A DNA stretch of 64,000 nt from Candidatus Eiseniibacteriota bacterium (GCA_016712505.1 JADJQY010000005.1:295498-359497); one strand, 5' to 3'; positions 26,328-35,883 are shown, counted from the stretch's first letter. Program-made: numbers and translations. Notes: a model not told the origin generated them from the letters alone.

Positions 26328-27784
26328 CCGGCCGGCAGCCCCAGCCTGCGCAAGGTCTCCCGTGCGGTAACGTACGCAGGATCGAAGCGAAGCGCCGTAC
26401 GGTAGGCTTCGATCGCCTCCTCCTGGCGCCCCTGCAGGTAGAGTACGTTGCCCAGATTGGTCATCAACTCCGGACTGATCGGGCGCAGTTCCAGCAAACG
26501 GCGGTAGGTCGACTCCGCGCGCTGGTAGTCCTGTTGGTGGACGAACACCTGCGCCTGCTCCTCGTAGGCCCGCACAATGTGAGGGCGAAGCGCGATGGCC
26601 TGGTCATAGAGCCGCACCGACCCTGGCAGATCACCGCGTTTCGCCGCGGCGAGGGCGCGGGAGCAGGTGTCGCCGTACTGCCGGTCGACCTGATCCCGAG
26701 CCCGAGCATCGAGCCAGAACGGGACGGTGAGGGCGATCGGCAGTCCGATGATCAGGAGCCGCCGGGCGAACGCCGGGAACCTCCACTCCGCGCGCCAGAG
26801 CACGATCAGGCCAGCGACCAGGAGCAGCGGCCAGAGGAGCTTTCCTCCGATCACCGCCGCGAGGGTGGCGAGACCGAGCCAGACCCAGCCCGGCGCGGGT
26901 AGGTAGACCATCGCGGTGAGAAAGCTCACCGGGGCGAGCGAGTAGAGCAGGCGGGGGTCGCGCGCGACCAGGAGATCGGCGATCAACAGGACCCCGAGCA
27001 CCACCGCAATCGCGAGCGCGGGCACCGCGGTCGACACCCAGGTGGGGAGTCGCGCGATCCAGCCGCTGCGCAGCCCGATGGACGGCGGGAGAACGACCGG
27101 TCTCCGCAGCGGGGCGAGCAGGGCGAAGAGCGCGGCGATCCAGTAGAAGAGGTTGAACGGGGTGATCGGAACGCTCGCCGAAAGCCGCTCATTCGAGAGA
27201 TGAACCAGCATGTGCAGAGGGAAGATGGCCAACGTCGCCCACGGCCAGACACCACGACGCACGAAGCGGGCCAGGGCGAGAAAGGGCAGGAAGAAGTCGA
27301 TCGGGACGGAGAACCAGGCGGCGATCCCGGCGATCGGCACATCGATCAGGAAACGGCTCTTCACCCCGAGATTCCAGTTCCACCACCCGAGGGCGATGGC
27401 GCTCGACTCGACCGCGTAGGAGAGGGCGGTGGCGAAGAGGGCGGCGAGCGAGACGGTGTGAAACAGGCTGCGCGCCCGCTCCGGCGTTCGGGCCAGCAGC
27501 CGCTCGGCGAAACACCATCCGAGGTAGACGGTGAGAATCCAGCCGATGTCGGCCTGGAGCGAGTCGTGAAGGACGCCGAACACCTTGTTGGTGAAAACAT
27601 AGGGGAACCGCCCCCCGAAGTGCACCGTCGTGATCCACCAGATGATGTTGCCGCGCAGCACCCCGAAGACGAATCCGAAGAGGAAGAAGAGCAGCGTCTC
27701 GCGCCTGCCCCGCACCTTGAGCGAGTGCAGGATCATGGCCAACACCACCAGGGCGGAGGGGATGAAGAGCAGCGCGGTTCGCAT
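26324..27784 (-). CDS. Polytopic membrane protein with C-terminal TPR domain, function unknown
   Basis: 486 residues from ATG 27784. Roughly ten hydrophobic segments span residues 1-370, including VFGVLRGNIIWWITTVHFGG, a polar-aromatic stretch SAIALGWWNWNLGVKSRF and SVPIDFFLPFLALARF. The C-terminal 120 residues form three TPR repeats (HIVRAYEEQAQVFVHQQDYQ, LMTNLGNVLYLQGRQEEAIE). No catalytic motif was recognised. Converges on the TMTC-like gene with a TAG/TAA overlap at 26324-26327 and is divergent from the methionine sulfoxide reductase gene; it may act in the same envelope process as the other TPR membrane proteins. Confidence 0.78.
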   Translation of the reverse strand: MRTALLFIPSALVVLAMILHSLKVRGRRETLLFFLFGFVFGVLRGNIIWWITTVHFGGRFPYVFTNKVFGVLHDSLQADIGWILTVYLGWCFAERLLARTPERARSLFHTVSLAALFATALSYAVESSAIALGWWNWNLGVKSRFLIDVPIAGIAAWFSVPIDFFLPFLALARFVRRGVWPWATLAIFPLHMLVHLSNERLSASVPITPFNLFYWIAALFALLAPLRRPVVLPPSIGLRSGWIARLPTWVSTAVPALAIAVVLGVLLIADLLVARDPRLLYSLAPVSFLTAMVYLPAPGWVWLGLATLAAVIGGKLLWPLLLVAGLIVLWRAEWRFPAFARRLLIIGLPIALTVPFWLDARARDQVDRQYGDTCSRALAAAKRGDLPGSVRLYDQAIALRPHIVRAYEEQAQVFVHQQDYQRAESTYRRLLELRPISPELMTNLGNVLYLQGRQEEAIEAYRTALRFDPAYVTARETLRRLGLPAG

Positions 27785-27943
27785 GGGGCGTGATGGTATC
27801 GGTCCGGGGCGCCGGGCGGAAGAGACGGCCGCCCCGAGACGAAACTTTCCTCCCGATGCGGGAACCCGGAGGCGGCTCTCGGCATCTCTAGGAGTCCGAG
27901 CAATGGGACGCAGATACAGAGGCTCGAAACCGTGGAGGACGGG

Positions 27944-29227
27944 ATGCAGATCCGACGGAATGTGTGCCGACATGGTGCGGTGGTGGCGGGAGTCCTCGTT
28001 GCCTTCGCCCTGATCGCCTGTTCAGGTGGCGGCACGCCGCAGGCCGGAACCGACGCCCAGGGTGCGGATCGGCGGAACCAGGCAGGGATGGCCGCAGCTC
28101 CCGTCTCCCGCTGGGCCGGTGGGACCGCGTTCGTGAAGCCGAGCGAAGGTGAGCTACGGAAGCGCCTCACCCCGATGCAGTTTCGGGTCACCCAGGAGGA
28201 GGGAACCGAGCCCCCCTTCCAGAATGCGTACTGGGATCATCACGCGGAAGGGATCTACGTCGACATCGTCTCGGGCGAGCCGCTCTTCAGCTCGACGGAC
28301 AAGTTCGACTCCGGAACCGGGTGGCCGAGCTTCGTGCGCCCGATCGACCCCGAGTATGTGGTGCAACATGGCGACGACCGGCACGGGATGGTGCGGACCG
28401 CGCTGACCTCGAAGTACGCCGGCTCGCATCTGGGACATGTCTTCGATGACGGTCCGCCCCCCACCGGCCTGCGCTACTGCATCGACTCCGCCTCGCTCCG
28501 GTTCGTGCCGCACGCGGAACTGGAGGCCGGCGGGTACGGGCGCTACCTCGCGCTCTTCGAAGATCGGTCGCCCGCGATGGCCGGGCAGGCCGGCGCACAC
28601 AATGGAGCGCGGTTGGACGGCGAACCGGGAAACGCGGAGCGGCTGCAGACCGGCTCAGCCCCGGCGGCGGCCACCGCGAGCGCCATCTTCGCCGCCGGCT
28701 GCTTCTGGTGCATCGAGACGTCGTATGAGGGGCGCCCGGGGATCCGCGCGGTGGTGTCGGGATACACCGGTGGCAGCAAGGAGAACCCGACCTACGAAGA
28801 GGTCGGCGGCGGCGGCACGGGGCACGCCGAGGCGGTGCGCATCGAGTACGATCCGGCCCAGATGACCTACGCGCAGCTGCTCGACATCTTCTGGCACAAC
28901 ATCGATCCCACGCAGGAAAACGGGCAGTTCTGCGATCATGGCCGACAGTACCGCTCGGCGATCTTCTACCAGAACGAGGAAGAGCATCGTCTCGCCGAGG
29001 AGACGAAGGCCGATCTCGCGGCGCATGCCGACTTGCCGGGTCCGATCGTGACCGAGATCGTGGCCGCGTCGACCTTCTATCCGGCCGAGGAGTATCACCA
29101 GGACTTCTTCCGCAAGGACCCATTGCGCTACCAGGGGTATCGATTGGGCTGCGGTCGCGATGCGCGACTGAAGAAGCTCTGGGGCGAGAAGGCGCTGAAC
29201 GGCTCCCAGACTGCGGTCGCACACTGA
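27944..29227 (+). CDS. msrAB: Lipoprotein MsrB-MsrA fusion (methionine sulfoxide reductase)
   Basis: 427 residues from ATG 27944 (GGAGG 6 nt upstream). Lipoprotein signal ending ALIACS. The MsrB domain comes first (about residues 50-195: FRVTQEEGTEPPFQNAYWDH, GTGWPSF, SHLGHVFDDGP, catalytic Cys in RYCIDSASLRF) and lacks the structural zinc Cys pairs. A linker follows, then MsrA (about residues 240-410) with its catalytic Cys in AAGCFWCIETSYEG and the EYHQDFF region. Repairs both methionine sulfoxide epimers in envelope proteins. The order is the reverse of the more common MsrA-MsrB fusions. Confidence 0.94.
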   Translation: MQIRRNVCRHGAVVAGVLVAFALIACSGGGTPQAGTDAQGADRRNQAGMAAAPVSRWAGGTAFVKPSEGELRKRLTPMQFRVTQEEGTEPPFQNAYWDHHAEGIYVDIVSGEPLFSSTDKFDSGTGWPSFVRPIDPEYVVQHGDDRHGMVRTALTSKYAGSHLGHVFDDGPPPTGLRYCIDSASLRFVPHAELEAGGYGRYLALFEDRSPAMAGQAGAHNGARLDGEPGNAERLQTGSAPAAATASAIFAAGCFWCIETSYEGRPGIRAVVSGYTGGSKENPTYEEVGGGGTGHAEAVRIEYDPAQMTYAQLLDIFWHNIDPTQENGQFCDHGRQYRSAIFYQNEEEHRLAEETKADLAAHADLPGPIVTEIVAASTFYPAEEYHQDFFRKDPLRYQGYRLGCGRDARLKKLWGEKALNGSQTAVAH

Positions 29228-29228
29228 T

Positions 29229-29368
29229 CGATCGTCGGCATTGGCCCGATCGTCGGCATCAGGGCGATGGCCGCGGGGTCGGGCGGATTTACGGCATCAG
29301 GGATGGGATCGGGTCACGCAAAGAGGGGTCACCCGAGGAGGGGTCACGCGAGGAGGGGCCTCGCGCGA
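29229..29368. repeat. Short tandem repeats between msrAB and carbamate kinase
   Basis: One nucleotide after the msrAB stop (29225-29227), two 18-mers starting CGATCGTCGGCAT lie at 29229-29246 and 29247-29264, followed by decayed copies. A second array of four 15-mers (consensus AGGGGTCACGCGAGG) occupies 29309-29368 and reaches to 11 bp from the convergent carbamate kinase stop. The interval holds no gene. Confidence 0.8.
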
Positions 29369-29379
29369 TCGTGCAGGTG

Positions 29380-30345
29380 TCAGGCCGTGGGTGCGGCGCG
29401 GCGGGCCGGCTGAACGATGCGTGTGCCGGCGAGGCCGCGCATTGCCAGGGCAATCAGCGGGGGTGAGGTGATCAGCGCCTCCTCGCCGCCGTCTTCGAGA
29501 AACTGAATCGCCGCCTCGACCTTCGGCCCCATGCTTCCGGCGGGGAACTGCCCCTCCGCGTGCCAGGCGCGCGCCTCGTCGAGGTCCATCACGTCGATGT
29601 TCCGCTGGCTGGGGCGACCGAAATCGACCGCTACCTGATCGATCGCGGTGACGTTGACCACCGCCCGGGCCCCGACCGAGGTGGCGAGCAGGATGGCGGT
29701 GCGATCCTTGTCGATCACCGCCTCCACTCCGCGCAGTCTCCCGTCTTCCTCGATCACCGGGATGCCCCCTCCTCCGGCGGCGATGACCGCGCAGCCGGAC
29801 GCGAAGAGGGTGCGAATCGCCTGCTCCTCCACGATCCGGATCGGTCGCGGACTGGGCACGACGCGGCGCATGCCGCGGCCGGAATCCTCCACCAAGGTCC
29901 AACCAAGGCGCTGCGAGAGATCCTTTGCTTCCTTCTCACTGTAGAACGGTCCGATCGGCTTGGTCGGGTGGTTGAACGCGGGATCCGCGGCATCGACCAC
30001 CACCTGGGTCAGCACGGTCGCCACCGGAATGTCCAGCCGGCGCTCGCGCAGCACGTTCTGCAGCACCTGCTGGATCATGTATCCGATCCCGCCCTGCGAG
30101 TCGGCGCCGCACACATCGAGCGGCATGGGCGGAATCCGGTCCTTGGCCAGTTCATTTCGCAGGAGGATGTTCCCCACGATCGGCCCGTTGCCGTGGGTGA
30201 GGATCACGCGGGCTCCGGACTCGAGAAGATCGGCCACGTGCACCATCGATGCGCGGGTGATCCGGAATTGTTCGTCGATCGTCCCGGCTCCACGACCCGG
30301 CAGGATTGCGTTTCCACCCAGCGAGAGAAGCACCGTCCGGACCAT
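29380..30345 (-). CDS. arcC: Carbamate kinase
   Basis: Interconverts carbamoyl phosphate + ADP and carbamate + ATP. Start ATG 30345 (MVRTVLLSLGGNAILPGRG) directly after AGGAGA; 321 residues. Conserved RVILTHGNGPIVGNILLRNE, LDVCGADSQGGIGYMIQQ, VVPSPRP, IAAGGGGIPVIEEDG, AVIDKDRTAILLAT and FPAGSMGPKVEAAIQFLE. No arginine deiminase or ornithine carbamoyltransferase gene is nearby, so the pathway context is unclear. A terminator lies just upstream of it, implying its own, unidentified promoter or readthrough. Confidence 0.95.
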   Translation of the reverse strand: MVRTVLLSLGGNAILPGRGAGTIDEQFRITRASMVHVADLLESGARVILTHGNGPIVGNILLRNELAKDRIPPMPLDVCGADSQGGIGYMIQQVLQNVLRERRLDIPVATVLTQVVVDAADPAFNHPTKPIGPFYSEKEAKDLSQRLGWTLVEDSGRGMRRVVPSPRPIRIVEEQAIRTLFASGCAVIAAGGGGIPVIEEDGRLRGVEAVIDKDRTAILLATSVGARAVVNVTAIDQVAVDFGRPSQRNIDVMDLDEARAWHAEGQFPAGSMGPKVEAAIQFLEDGGEEALITSPPLIALAMRGLAGTRIVQPARRAAPTA

Positions 30346-30376
30346 TCTCCTGACCTCCACGCGAGACCTTCTACCG

Positions 30377-30408
30377 CAAAAACCTGGAGGAGGGGTTGCC
30401 CCCTCCTC
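30377..30408 (-). terminator. Intrinsic terminator downstream of the aminotransferase gene
   Basis: On the minus strand GAGGAGGGG (30400-30408) pairs with CCCCTCCTC (30387-30395), loop GCAA, followed by CCAGG and five T residues (30378-30382). Two further stem-loops (30516-30533 and around 30499-30511) lie right after the aminotransferase stop. Confidence 0.65.
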
Positions 30409-30539
30409 ATCCCTACCATCGGCCATCCGCCGGCGCTGTTTGAGCGGCGACCGCGCTCCGGAGAGCAGGGGACTGCCGCGCGACGGTGACGCGAATGCGC
30501 CCTTTCGGGCCTGTGGGCCGGTTCTGACCGGCCGGATCG

Positions 30540-31712
30540 TTACCTCGCCGCCCCGACGCCGCTCAGGTACTCGCGCATCCGCCCGACTGCCTTCTCGATG
30601 TTCTCCACCGAATTGGCGTAGGAGAAGCGGAGATACCCCTCACCGCCCGCCCCGAACGCCGTGCCGGAGAGCGCCGCCACGCCCCCCTTCTCGAGCAGTT
30701 CCTTGGCCAGGACGCGGCTCTCGAAGCCGAGCTTGGTCACGTTCGGGAAGACGTAGAACGCCCCCTTCGGACGGAAGCAGCTCACTCCGGGAATGGCATT
30801 CAGCCCGTCGACGATCACATCACGACGGCGACGGAACTCCGCCACCATGCTGGTGACCTCCTGCTGCGGGCCGCGCAGGGCGGCCATCCCCGCCCGCTGG
30901 ACGAAGACGTTGGTGCAGGAGTTGGAGTTGGTCATCAGACGAGTCACATGCGTGGCGAGATCCTTCCGCATCACGCCGTAGCCGAGTCGCCAGCCGGTCA
31001 TGGCGTAGGTCTTCGAGTGCCCGTCGAGGAGGATCGTCCGATCCTCCATCCCGGGAAGCGAGGCGATCGAGGAATTCTCTCCCTCGTACAGGATCCGGGA
31101 GTAGACCTCGTCGCTCAGCACCCAGATATCCCGGCCCCGCAGCAGCTCCGCGATCCGCACCAGGTTCTCCTTCGGCGTGACTCCGCCGGTCGGATTGTGG
31201 GGCGAGTTCAAGATGATGAACCGTGTCTTCGGCGTGAGCAGCGGTTCGATGTCTTCGGCATCGACCGCGAAGCCCTTCTCTTCCTTCAGCCGGATCGGCA
31301 CCGGCTTGGCGTTGAGGAAGCGGGTGACTGACTCATAGATCGGGAACCCCGGCTCCGGGTAGATCACCTCGTCCCCTTCGTCGACGCAGGCGAGGAGGGT
31401 GAAGAAGAGGATCGGTTTCGCGCCCGGCGTGACCACCACATTGTCGGCCGTGGCGTGCAGCCCGCGAGTGGCGTTGACATGTTCGGCGATCGCTCCGCGC
31501 ACCTCGGGGTCACCGGCGCTCGGGCCATAGTGGGTGAATCCGGAGCGCAACGCGTCGACGGCGGCGTCGGCAATGAAACTCGGAGTGTCGAAATCGGGCT
31601 CGCCGATCTCCAGATGGACGATATCGCGTCCTTCGCGCTCGAGCTCCCGCGCGCGCGCCAAGACTTCGAAGGCCGTTTCGGTGCCGAGACGTTCCATGCG
31701 TTTGGCGAACAT
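30540..31712 (-). CDS. Pyridoxal-phosphate-dependent aminotransferase, class I (AspC/PatA-like)
   Basis: 390 residues from ATG 31712. Fold-type I aminotransferase motifs are LEIGEPDFDTPSFI, VVTPGAKPILFFTLLA, NSPHNPTGGV (pyridine-stacking/Asn region), LSDEVYSRILYEG and the PLP lysine in LDGHSKTYAMTGWRLGYG. The C-terminal RFSYANSVENIEKAVGRM carries the substrate-carboxylate Arg. An aspartate or aromatic amino-acid aminotransferase is most likely; the substrate cannot be assigned from sequence alone. Own promoter upstream and a terminator downstream suggest a single-gene unit. Confidence 0.92.
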   Translation of the reverse strand: MFAKRMERLGTETAFEVLARARELEREGRDIVHLEIGEPDFDTPSFIADAAVDALRSGFTHYGPSAGDPEVRGAIAEHVNATRGLHATADNVVVTPGAKPILFFTLLACVDEGDEVIYPEPGFPIYESVTRFLNAKPVPIRLKEEKGFAVDAEDIEPLLTPKTRFIILNSPHNPTGGVTPKENLVRIAELLRGRDIWVLSDEVYSRILYEGENSSIASLPGMEDRTILLDGHSKTYAMTGWRLGYGVMRKDLATHVTRLMTNSNSCTNVFVQRAGMAALRGPQQEVTSMVAEFRRRRDVIVDGLNAIPGVSCFRPKGAFYVFPNVTKLGFESRVLAKELLEKGGVAALSGTAFGAGGEGYLRFSYANSVENIEKAVGRMREYLSGVGAAR

Positions 31713-31868
31713 CGGTGTCCCTCATCGCTTCCTGGGTGGGCCGGGCGGGGACGAAGCGGCTCGGGCGTCTCCCGGCTTCTCCTCGGGGCCTCGATCTGCG
31801 TGCGGCGCCTGCCGGACGGCCCCCGGTGGGAGCGACGTTCCCGCGCGTCGCGCTCTGAAAGCGGCGCA

Positions 31869-31897
31869 AGTGTACCACGCGTCCCAGGGCCGGACAA
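31869..31897 (-). promoter_or_regulatory. Sigma-70-like promoter for the aminotransferase gene
   Basis: Minus-strand TTGTCC (31892-31897) and TACACT (31869-31874) with a 17-bp spacer; predicted leader about 150 nt. The interval 31713-31950 has no other recognisable element. Confidence 0.5.
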
Positions 31898-31950
31898 TTG
31901 CGGAAACCCCAGCAAGGTTGCTGTTTAGCGGCGAAAACTCGCGCTCTGGT

Positions 31951-33369
31951 TCAGCCGGCTCGGACCAGACGCCGCATCCCATTCGGCTCACGGGCGAGTG
32001 CCAGCAGAGCGTCGGCGAGCAGGGTGGCGGAGCCGATCGCGGTCGGGTCGAGGCGGTCACACTGCTCCCCCTGGTTCTGGAAGAAGCGCAGCGCCAACCA
32101 GGTCTCCTCGCGATCGGTGGCCGACACCGCCAGCCGATCGAGCGTCGGCGTACCGGCGGCTTCCCGCCGGGAGGCCAACCAGGCGGTCAGCTCCACCCGG
32201 TCCGCTCCCCCCGCGTCGCGCGGCAAGCGAAGCAGGAACCCCGACTCGGGTGTCTCGAGGTAGAGGACGCTCACTGCGGCCGGATCTTCGCCCGGAGCGA
32301 GGAAGACGACCGGCCACCGCCAGCCGGCGGGGAACCGATCGAGTGGATGCACCTCGATCTGGACATTCCGCTTCGGCCCCTCGAGGCGGATGGCGCGCGA
32401 CTCGAGAATGAGTGCTTCGAGTTCGCTCGGCACTTCACACCACTCCACCCGGTGGGTGGCGCTCAGCAGATCCTCGCGCTTCGAAGCCTCGGGAGGAAAG
32501 GGGCGGAAGTACGACTGCAGACGCCGATCGAGTCGAGCCGCCTTGCCGACGTAGAGGAGCGCTCCGTCGCGATCGAAGAAGCGGTAGACCCCGGCGCTCT
32601 CGGGCACCGCTTGGATGTCTCGCTCGGTAAAGCCAAATCGGCTCCAGTCGACCGGTCGCGTCCCGAGGATTTCGTCGGTCGTCCGGCGAAGCTGACTCTC
32701 GGTCCACTCCCCGAACCGCTCGAGCAGGAGATCGAGTAGCTGCCCCAAGGCGCCGATCGGCACTCCGTCAAGGTCGCTTTGCTCCCCGCCCCGTTCCAGC
32801 AGGCCAAGCGCCTTCGCCGGACTCTGCACTCTCCGCGCCTCTGCCACCGGTACGCCGGCCCGTGCCAGCGTGGCGCGCGTCCAGGAAAGCAGGTCGAGCG
32901 GCGGCGCGCTCAGTTCCCCCCAGCCACAGGAACGATCCATCCACTGCAACACACGGGCCAGCATGGCAGGTTGCCAGGCGACCCACCTTTCCCCGTCGAG
33001 CCGCGCCTTGAGCGCCGCCCAGCCGGCCAGATCATGATCCAACAGCGGCGCCACCAGAGGCTCGCAGTCGCCCTGGCCGAATCGGTGCAGGTGAAGCCGA
33101 AACCGCGCCCCTTCGGTCGTCTCGACCCAGGCGAGGAGATAGCCCGCCTCGTCCAGCCGCGGTTCACGCTGAACCACCGTCCGCCACGACCCAGGCTCGC
33201 ATTCCACGAAGCGGGGATCGGGCCGCAACAGGTTCCGGATCAACACCGCCGTGAGCGGGCCGGATCCGGTCAGCTTGAGGTAGGCGCGTCCCAGTTCGTC
33301 GGCCGAGTAGGCGCGATCCTCCGCACCCATCTCGGCGTGCATGCGGTCGAGCAAGGGGGTAGTGGGCAT
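31951..33369 (-). CDS. GIY-YIG nuclease-domain protein with N-terminal helix-turn-helix-like region
   Basis: 472 residues from ATG 33369. The GIY-YIG domain lies at about residues 256-345: ESAGVYRFFDRDGALLYVGK, then ARLDRRLQSYFRP with the catalytic Arg and a Glu in ALILESRAIRL, as in the UvrC N-terminal half. Around residues 20-60 a winged-helix-like stretch (YSADELGRAYLKLTGSGPLT) may bind DNA. The UvrC C-terminal RNase H-like nuclease and (HhH)2 domains are absent, and the C-terminal 130 residues match nothing I recognise. A Cho-like repair endonuclease or a GIY-YIG nuclease of another role are both possible. It stands alone between the surface module and the aminotransferase. Confidence 0.75.
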   Translation of the reverse strand: MPTTPLLDRMHAEMGAEDRAYSADELGRAYLKLTGSGPLTAVLIRNLLRPDPRFVECEPGSWRTVVQREPRLDEAGYLLAWVETTEGARFRLHLHRFGQGDCEPLVAPLLDHDLAGWAALKARLDGERWVAWQPAMLARVLQWMDRSCGWGELSAPPLDLLSWTRATLARAGVPVAEARRVQSPAKALGLLERGGEQSDLDGVPIGALGQLLDLLLERFGEWTESQLRRTTDEILGTRPVDWSRFGFTERDIQAVPESAGVYRFFDRDGALLYVGKAARLDRRLQSYFRPFPPEASKREDLLSATHRVEWCEVPSELEALILESRAIRLEGPKRNVQIEVHPLDRFPAGWRWPVVFLAPGEDPAAVSVLYLETPESGFLLRLPRDAGGADRVELTAWLASRREAAGTPTLDRLAVSATDREETWLALRFFQNQGEQCDRLDPTAIGSATLLADALLALAREPNGMRRLVRAG

Positions 33370-33492
33370 GGTCTCCAGGCTCGGTTCTGCGGTTGCCTGC
33401 GGTCCGGCTCGTGGCAGCACCACGCAACCCGGCGCAGGTCGAGGCGGACATCCGTTGTCCTCCGCCGACCGTACCCGAAGCGACGCGCCTGC

Positions 33493-35883
33493 TCAACCGG
33501 CACGCGCACCACGCCCCAGGATCCACTGCACCCGCAACTCCGCGCGCTGCGCGGAAGGCGATCCCACCAGGGTTCCCAACGCGCGCAGGCCGAGGCTCCA
33601 CTGCCAGTACCGAGCTTCCCCGCGAACCCCCAGATGGACCCCCCGTTCGAGCCGTTCACGCAGCCCAAGCCAGGAGGGGCTGTTGCTCCCGGCGCGTTCC
33701 GTGTCGACGACTCCGAGGGCGAAGCCGGAGGCAGGGGACCAGGCAAGGCTGTGCCCTCGGTAGCCACTCCGGCCAGTGCCGGTGCGGCTCCGGGCCAACT
33801 CCAGCGTCCAATCGAGCCGGCGGAGGCTCAGCCGGAGGTCGTCGCGCACCGAGTGCCCGGTGCTCGTTCCGCGCTGGGTCTCGGTCCAGTCCAGATCGAT
33901 CCGCGGCAGGCTGGCCGGCGCGAACCAGGCACTGGCGTAGCGACGTTCACTCCGGGTGGCGCTGAGGTACGCGGCGCGGACGCCCCCGATCCGCCCTCGG
34001 CCGGAAACCGTCGCCCTCAACTCTCGCTCGTCCGACAGTGCCGCGCCGACCCGCCGGAGTCCGTCGCGCGCTCCCAGTTCGGCCCCCACCCGCAGGCGAC
34101 CCCAGAGCCGGGCCACGCGCCATCCCGCGGCGTACTGGGGTCGGACGCCCGGAGCGAGCGCGGCCTCGACCCGCGCGACCAGGCCGGCGCTGCGCCTGCC
34201 CAGCACCAAGCTGGTGTAGTCCGGACCGACCTCTCCCCGGGAAGTCAGAACGCCGAGGGACGCGGTACCGCGCGTGCCGAAGAGAGCGATGGTCCCGCCG
34301 GCGGAGTGAACCTCGGCCATCGCGGAAATCCCCGGCGCCAGCGGGACCCGCGCAGCCAGCGATGACCCCCCGGAGGCGGCAGCGAACGTTGCGTCGGTGG
34401 TCGGTGGTTGACGTCGGAGCACCAGCCCCTCGCCCCAGCGGAGTCCGCGCGTGCGCCGGCCGGCGAAGAAGGCTGCCCCACCCCCTTCGACGCGCAGCCA
34501 GCCGGCGCGTCCCTCGCCGCGCCAGCCAGCCGCGAGTGCGCCGCCGCGAAGACCGAGCCCGAGCGAAGCGGAGGTGGCCCCACTCGGATCCCGCCCGAGC
34601 GCCGCGCGGTGCGTGCGCTGCAGGATCAAGCGCAGGTCTCGCCCCCGCAGGGGCCGGTCACCCGAGGCGGTGCCCGGCGCTAGCGCCTCCGCAGGAGCGA
34701 TCGCCACCCGCGGCTCTGCCTCCTCCTCGAGGTACGGAGCGACTGCGGCGAGATCGGCGCGCAGACTTTCAGGGACGGCGGCGATGGCCACCTCCCGGTC
34801 GGGCGGTACCTGCGTCAAGTACCGACGGACACGGGCCTCCCGGCCCGGATCCTCCCGCGAGTCGGAAGGCTGATCGGTGGCGAGCGGCTCCAGTGCCACG
34901 GCCCGCAAGGAATCGAGGCTCGTGGGATCGAACGCGCCCGCTGCCCCCTCTCCCTCCCGCCAGAGAGTGATCAGATCGAGCTCCGCTTCCTCGATCGGAC
35001 GCGGCCGAGGCGAAGGCGATCGTTCCGCCCGTTTCCTCCCCCGCACGCTCAGCGCAACCCCCGGGGTGGCAGGGAGCCCCGGGCTCGGCACGGCGCTCCA
35101 CAGCGTGGTGGAGACCCGGGGCAGATCGAACCCCAACGCGGTCGAGGCGGGTACCGCTCCGTTTCGCCACGCATGCTCCAGAGTCAACGGGGCGCCCGCG
35201 CGCCACCGCAGCCCGATGCGTGCTTCGCCGCCGCGACCGCCCCGGGTCCCCGAGATCGCGAGTTCGCAATCGCCGGCGAGCGAAAGCTCCAGGCGGGCGC
35301 CGGCGCGCCGCGCCAGCCCGAGCTTCTTCGCGTCCGCGCCGGTGCGTGCATCCCGGACCCAACCCTCGATCGCTGCGCCGAACGGCAATTCGCGCCTCAG
35401 AGCGAACCCCAGGCTGGTCGTGGCCAGCGACTCCGGTCGGCGGCCCGGCTCCAGCGCGCCAGCCTGGGTCACGAGCGAGCTCGCCTCGGCCCGCACCACG
35501 GTCCCGTGCCAGCGCCGCGCGAGCGCCAGGGTGCCGATCCATTCGGAATAGCCGGGCGCACCGAGCCGCGAGAGGATCAGCCGCACGCACCGGGTCGAGT
35601 CGGAGAGCGCAACGGCAGCCGCATCGACTGCAAGCGAGGAAGCGCCGAACGGTCGCAGATGGAGCAGGCCCATGCTCTGCCCGGCCGACCAGGAATCGAC
35701 TGGATCGAGCGCCCCGGAGAGGTGCTCCGGAAGATGCGACGAAACTCCGATCCCTCCCGGACGGATCTCGAACGCCGCGCGGGCCGCGCGGGGCGGGAGC
35801 GACACCAGGGCCAGAGCGATCGAGAGCTCCAGCGCCGCAACCCGCGTGGTGCGCAAGCGCGCGCTCGATCCGCGACCGATCAT
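33493..35883 (-). CDS. Large secreted/outer-membrane beta-barrel-like protein, unknown function
   Basis: 796 residues. Signal peptide (VAALELSIALALVSLPPRAARA) then three parts: strand-rich residues 35-280, a charged linker at about residues 280-420 (RGRKRAERSPSPRPRP and on), and a C-terminal half of regularly alternating strands (LGLGLRGGALAAGWRGEGRA, AGWRVARLWGRLRVGAELGA) ending AQRAELRVQWILGRGARAG. The pattern fits a beta-barrel with an internal plug or periplasmic segment. No family recognised. Its ATG overlaps the lamin-tail gene stop (ATGA at 35880-35883), so the two are translationally coupled and probably work together at the surface. Confidence 0.72.
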   Translation of the reverse strand: MIGRGSSARLRTTRVAALELSIALALVSLPPRAARAAFEIRPGGIGVSSHLPEHLSGALDPVDSWSAGQSMGLLHLRPFGASSLAVDAAAVALSDSTRCVRLILSRLGAPGYSEWIGTLALARRWHGTVVRAEASSLVTQAGALEPGRRPESLATTSLGFALRRELPFGAAIEGWVRDARTGADAKKLGLARRAGARLELSLAGDCELAISGTRGGRGGEARIGLRWRAGAPLTLEHAWRNGAVPASTALGFDLPRVSTTLWSAVPSPGLPATPGVALSVRGRKRAERSPSPRPRPIEEAELDLITLWREGEGAAGAFDPTSLDSLRAVALEPLATDQPSDSREDPGREARVRRYLTQVPPDREVAIAAVPESLRADLAAVAPYLEEEAEPRVAIAPAEALAPGTASGDRPLRGRDLRLILQRTHRAALGRDPSGATSASLGLGLRGGALAAGWRGEGRAGWLRVEGGGAAFFAGRRTRGLRWGEGLVLRRQPPTTDATFAAASGGSSLAARVPLAPGISAMAEVHSAGGTIALFGTRGTASLGVLTSRGEVGPDYTSLVLGRRSAGLVARVEAALAPGVRPQYAAGWRVARLWGRLRVGAELGARDGLRRVGAALSDERELRATVSGRGRIGGVRAAYLSATRSERRYASAWFAPASLPRIDLDWTETQRGTSTGHSVRDDLRLSLRRLDWTLELARSRTGTGRSGYRGHSLAWSPASGFALGVVDTERAGSNSPSWLGLRERLERGVHLGVRGEARYWQWSLGLRALGTLVGSPSAQRAELRVQWILGRGARAG

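Noticed and set aside
27844..27900. ECF-type promoter (GGAACC with a TCTCTA -10) before msrAB
   Set aside because: Spacer of about 18 and poor -10; the autoregulated promoter of the sigma gene itself, needed as a reference, could not be identified.
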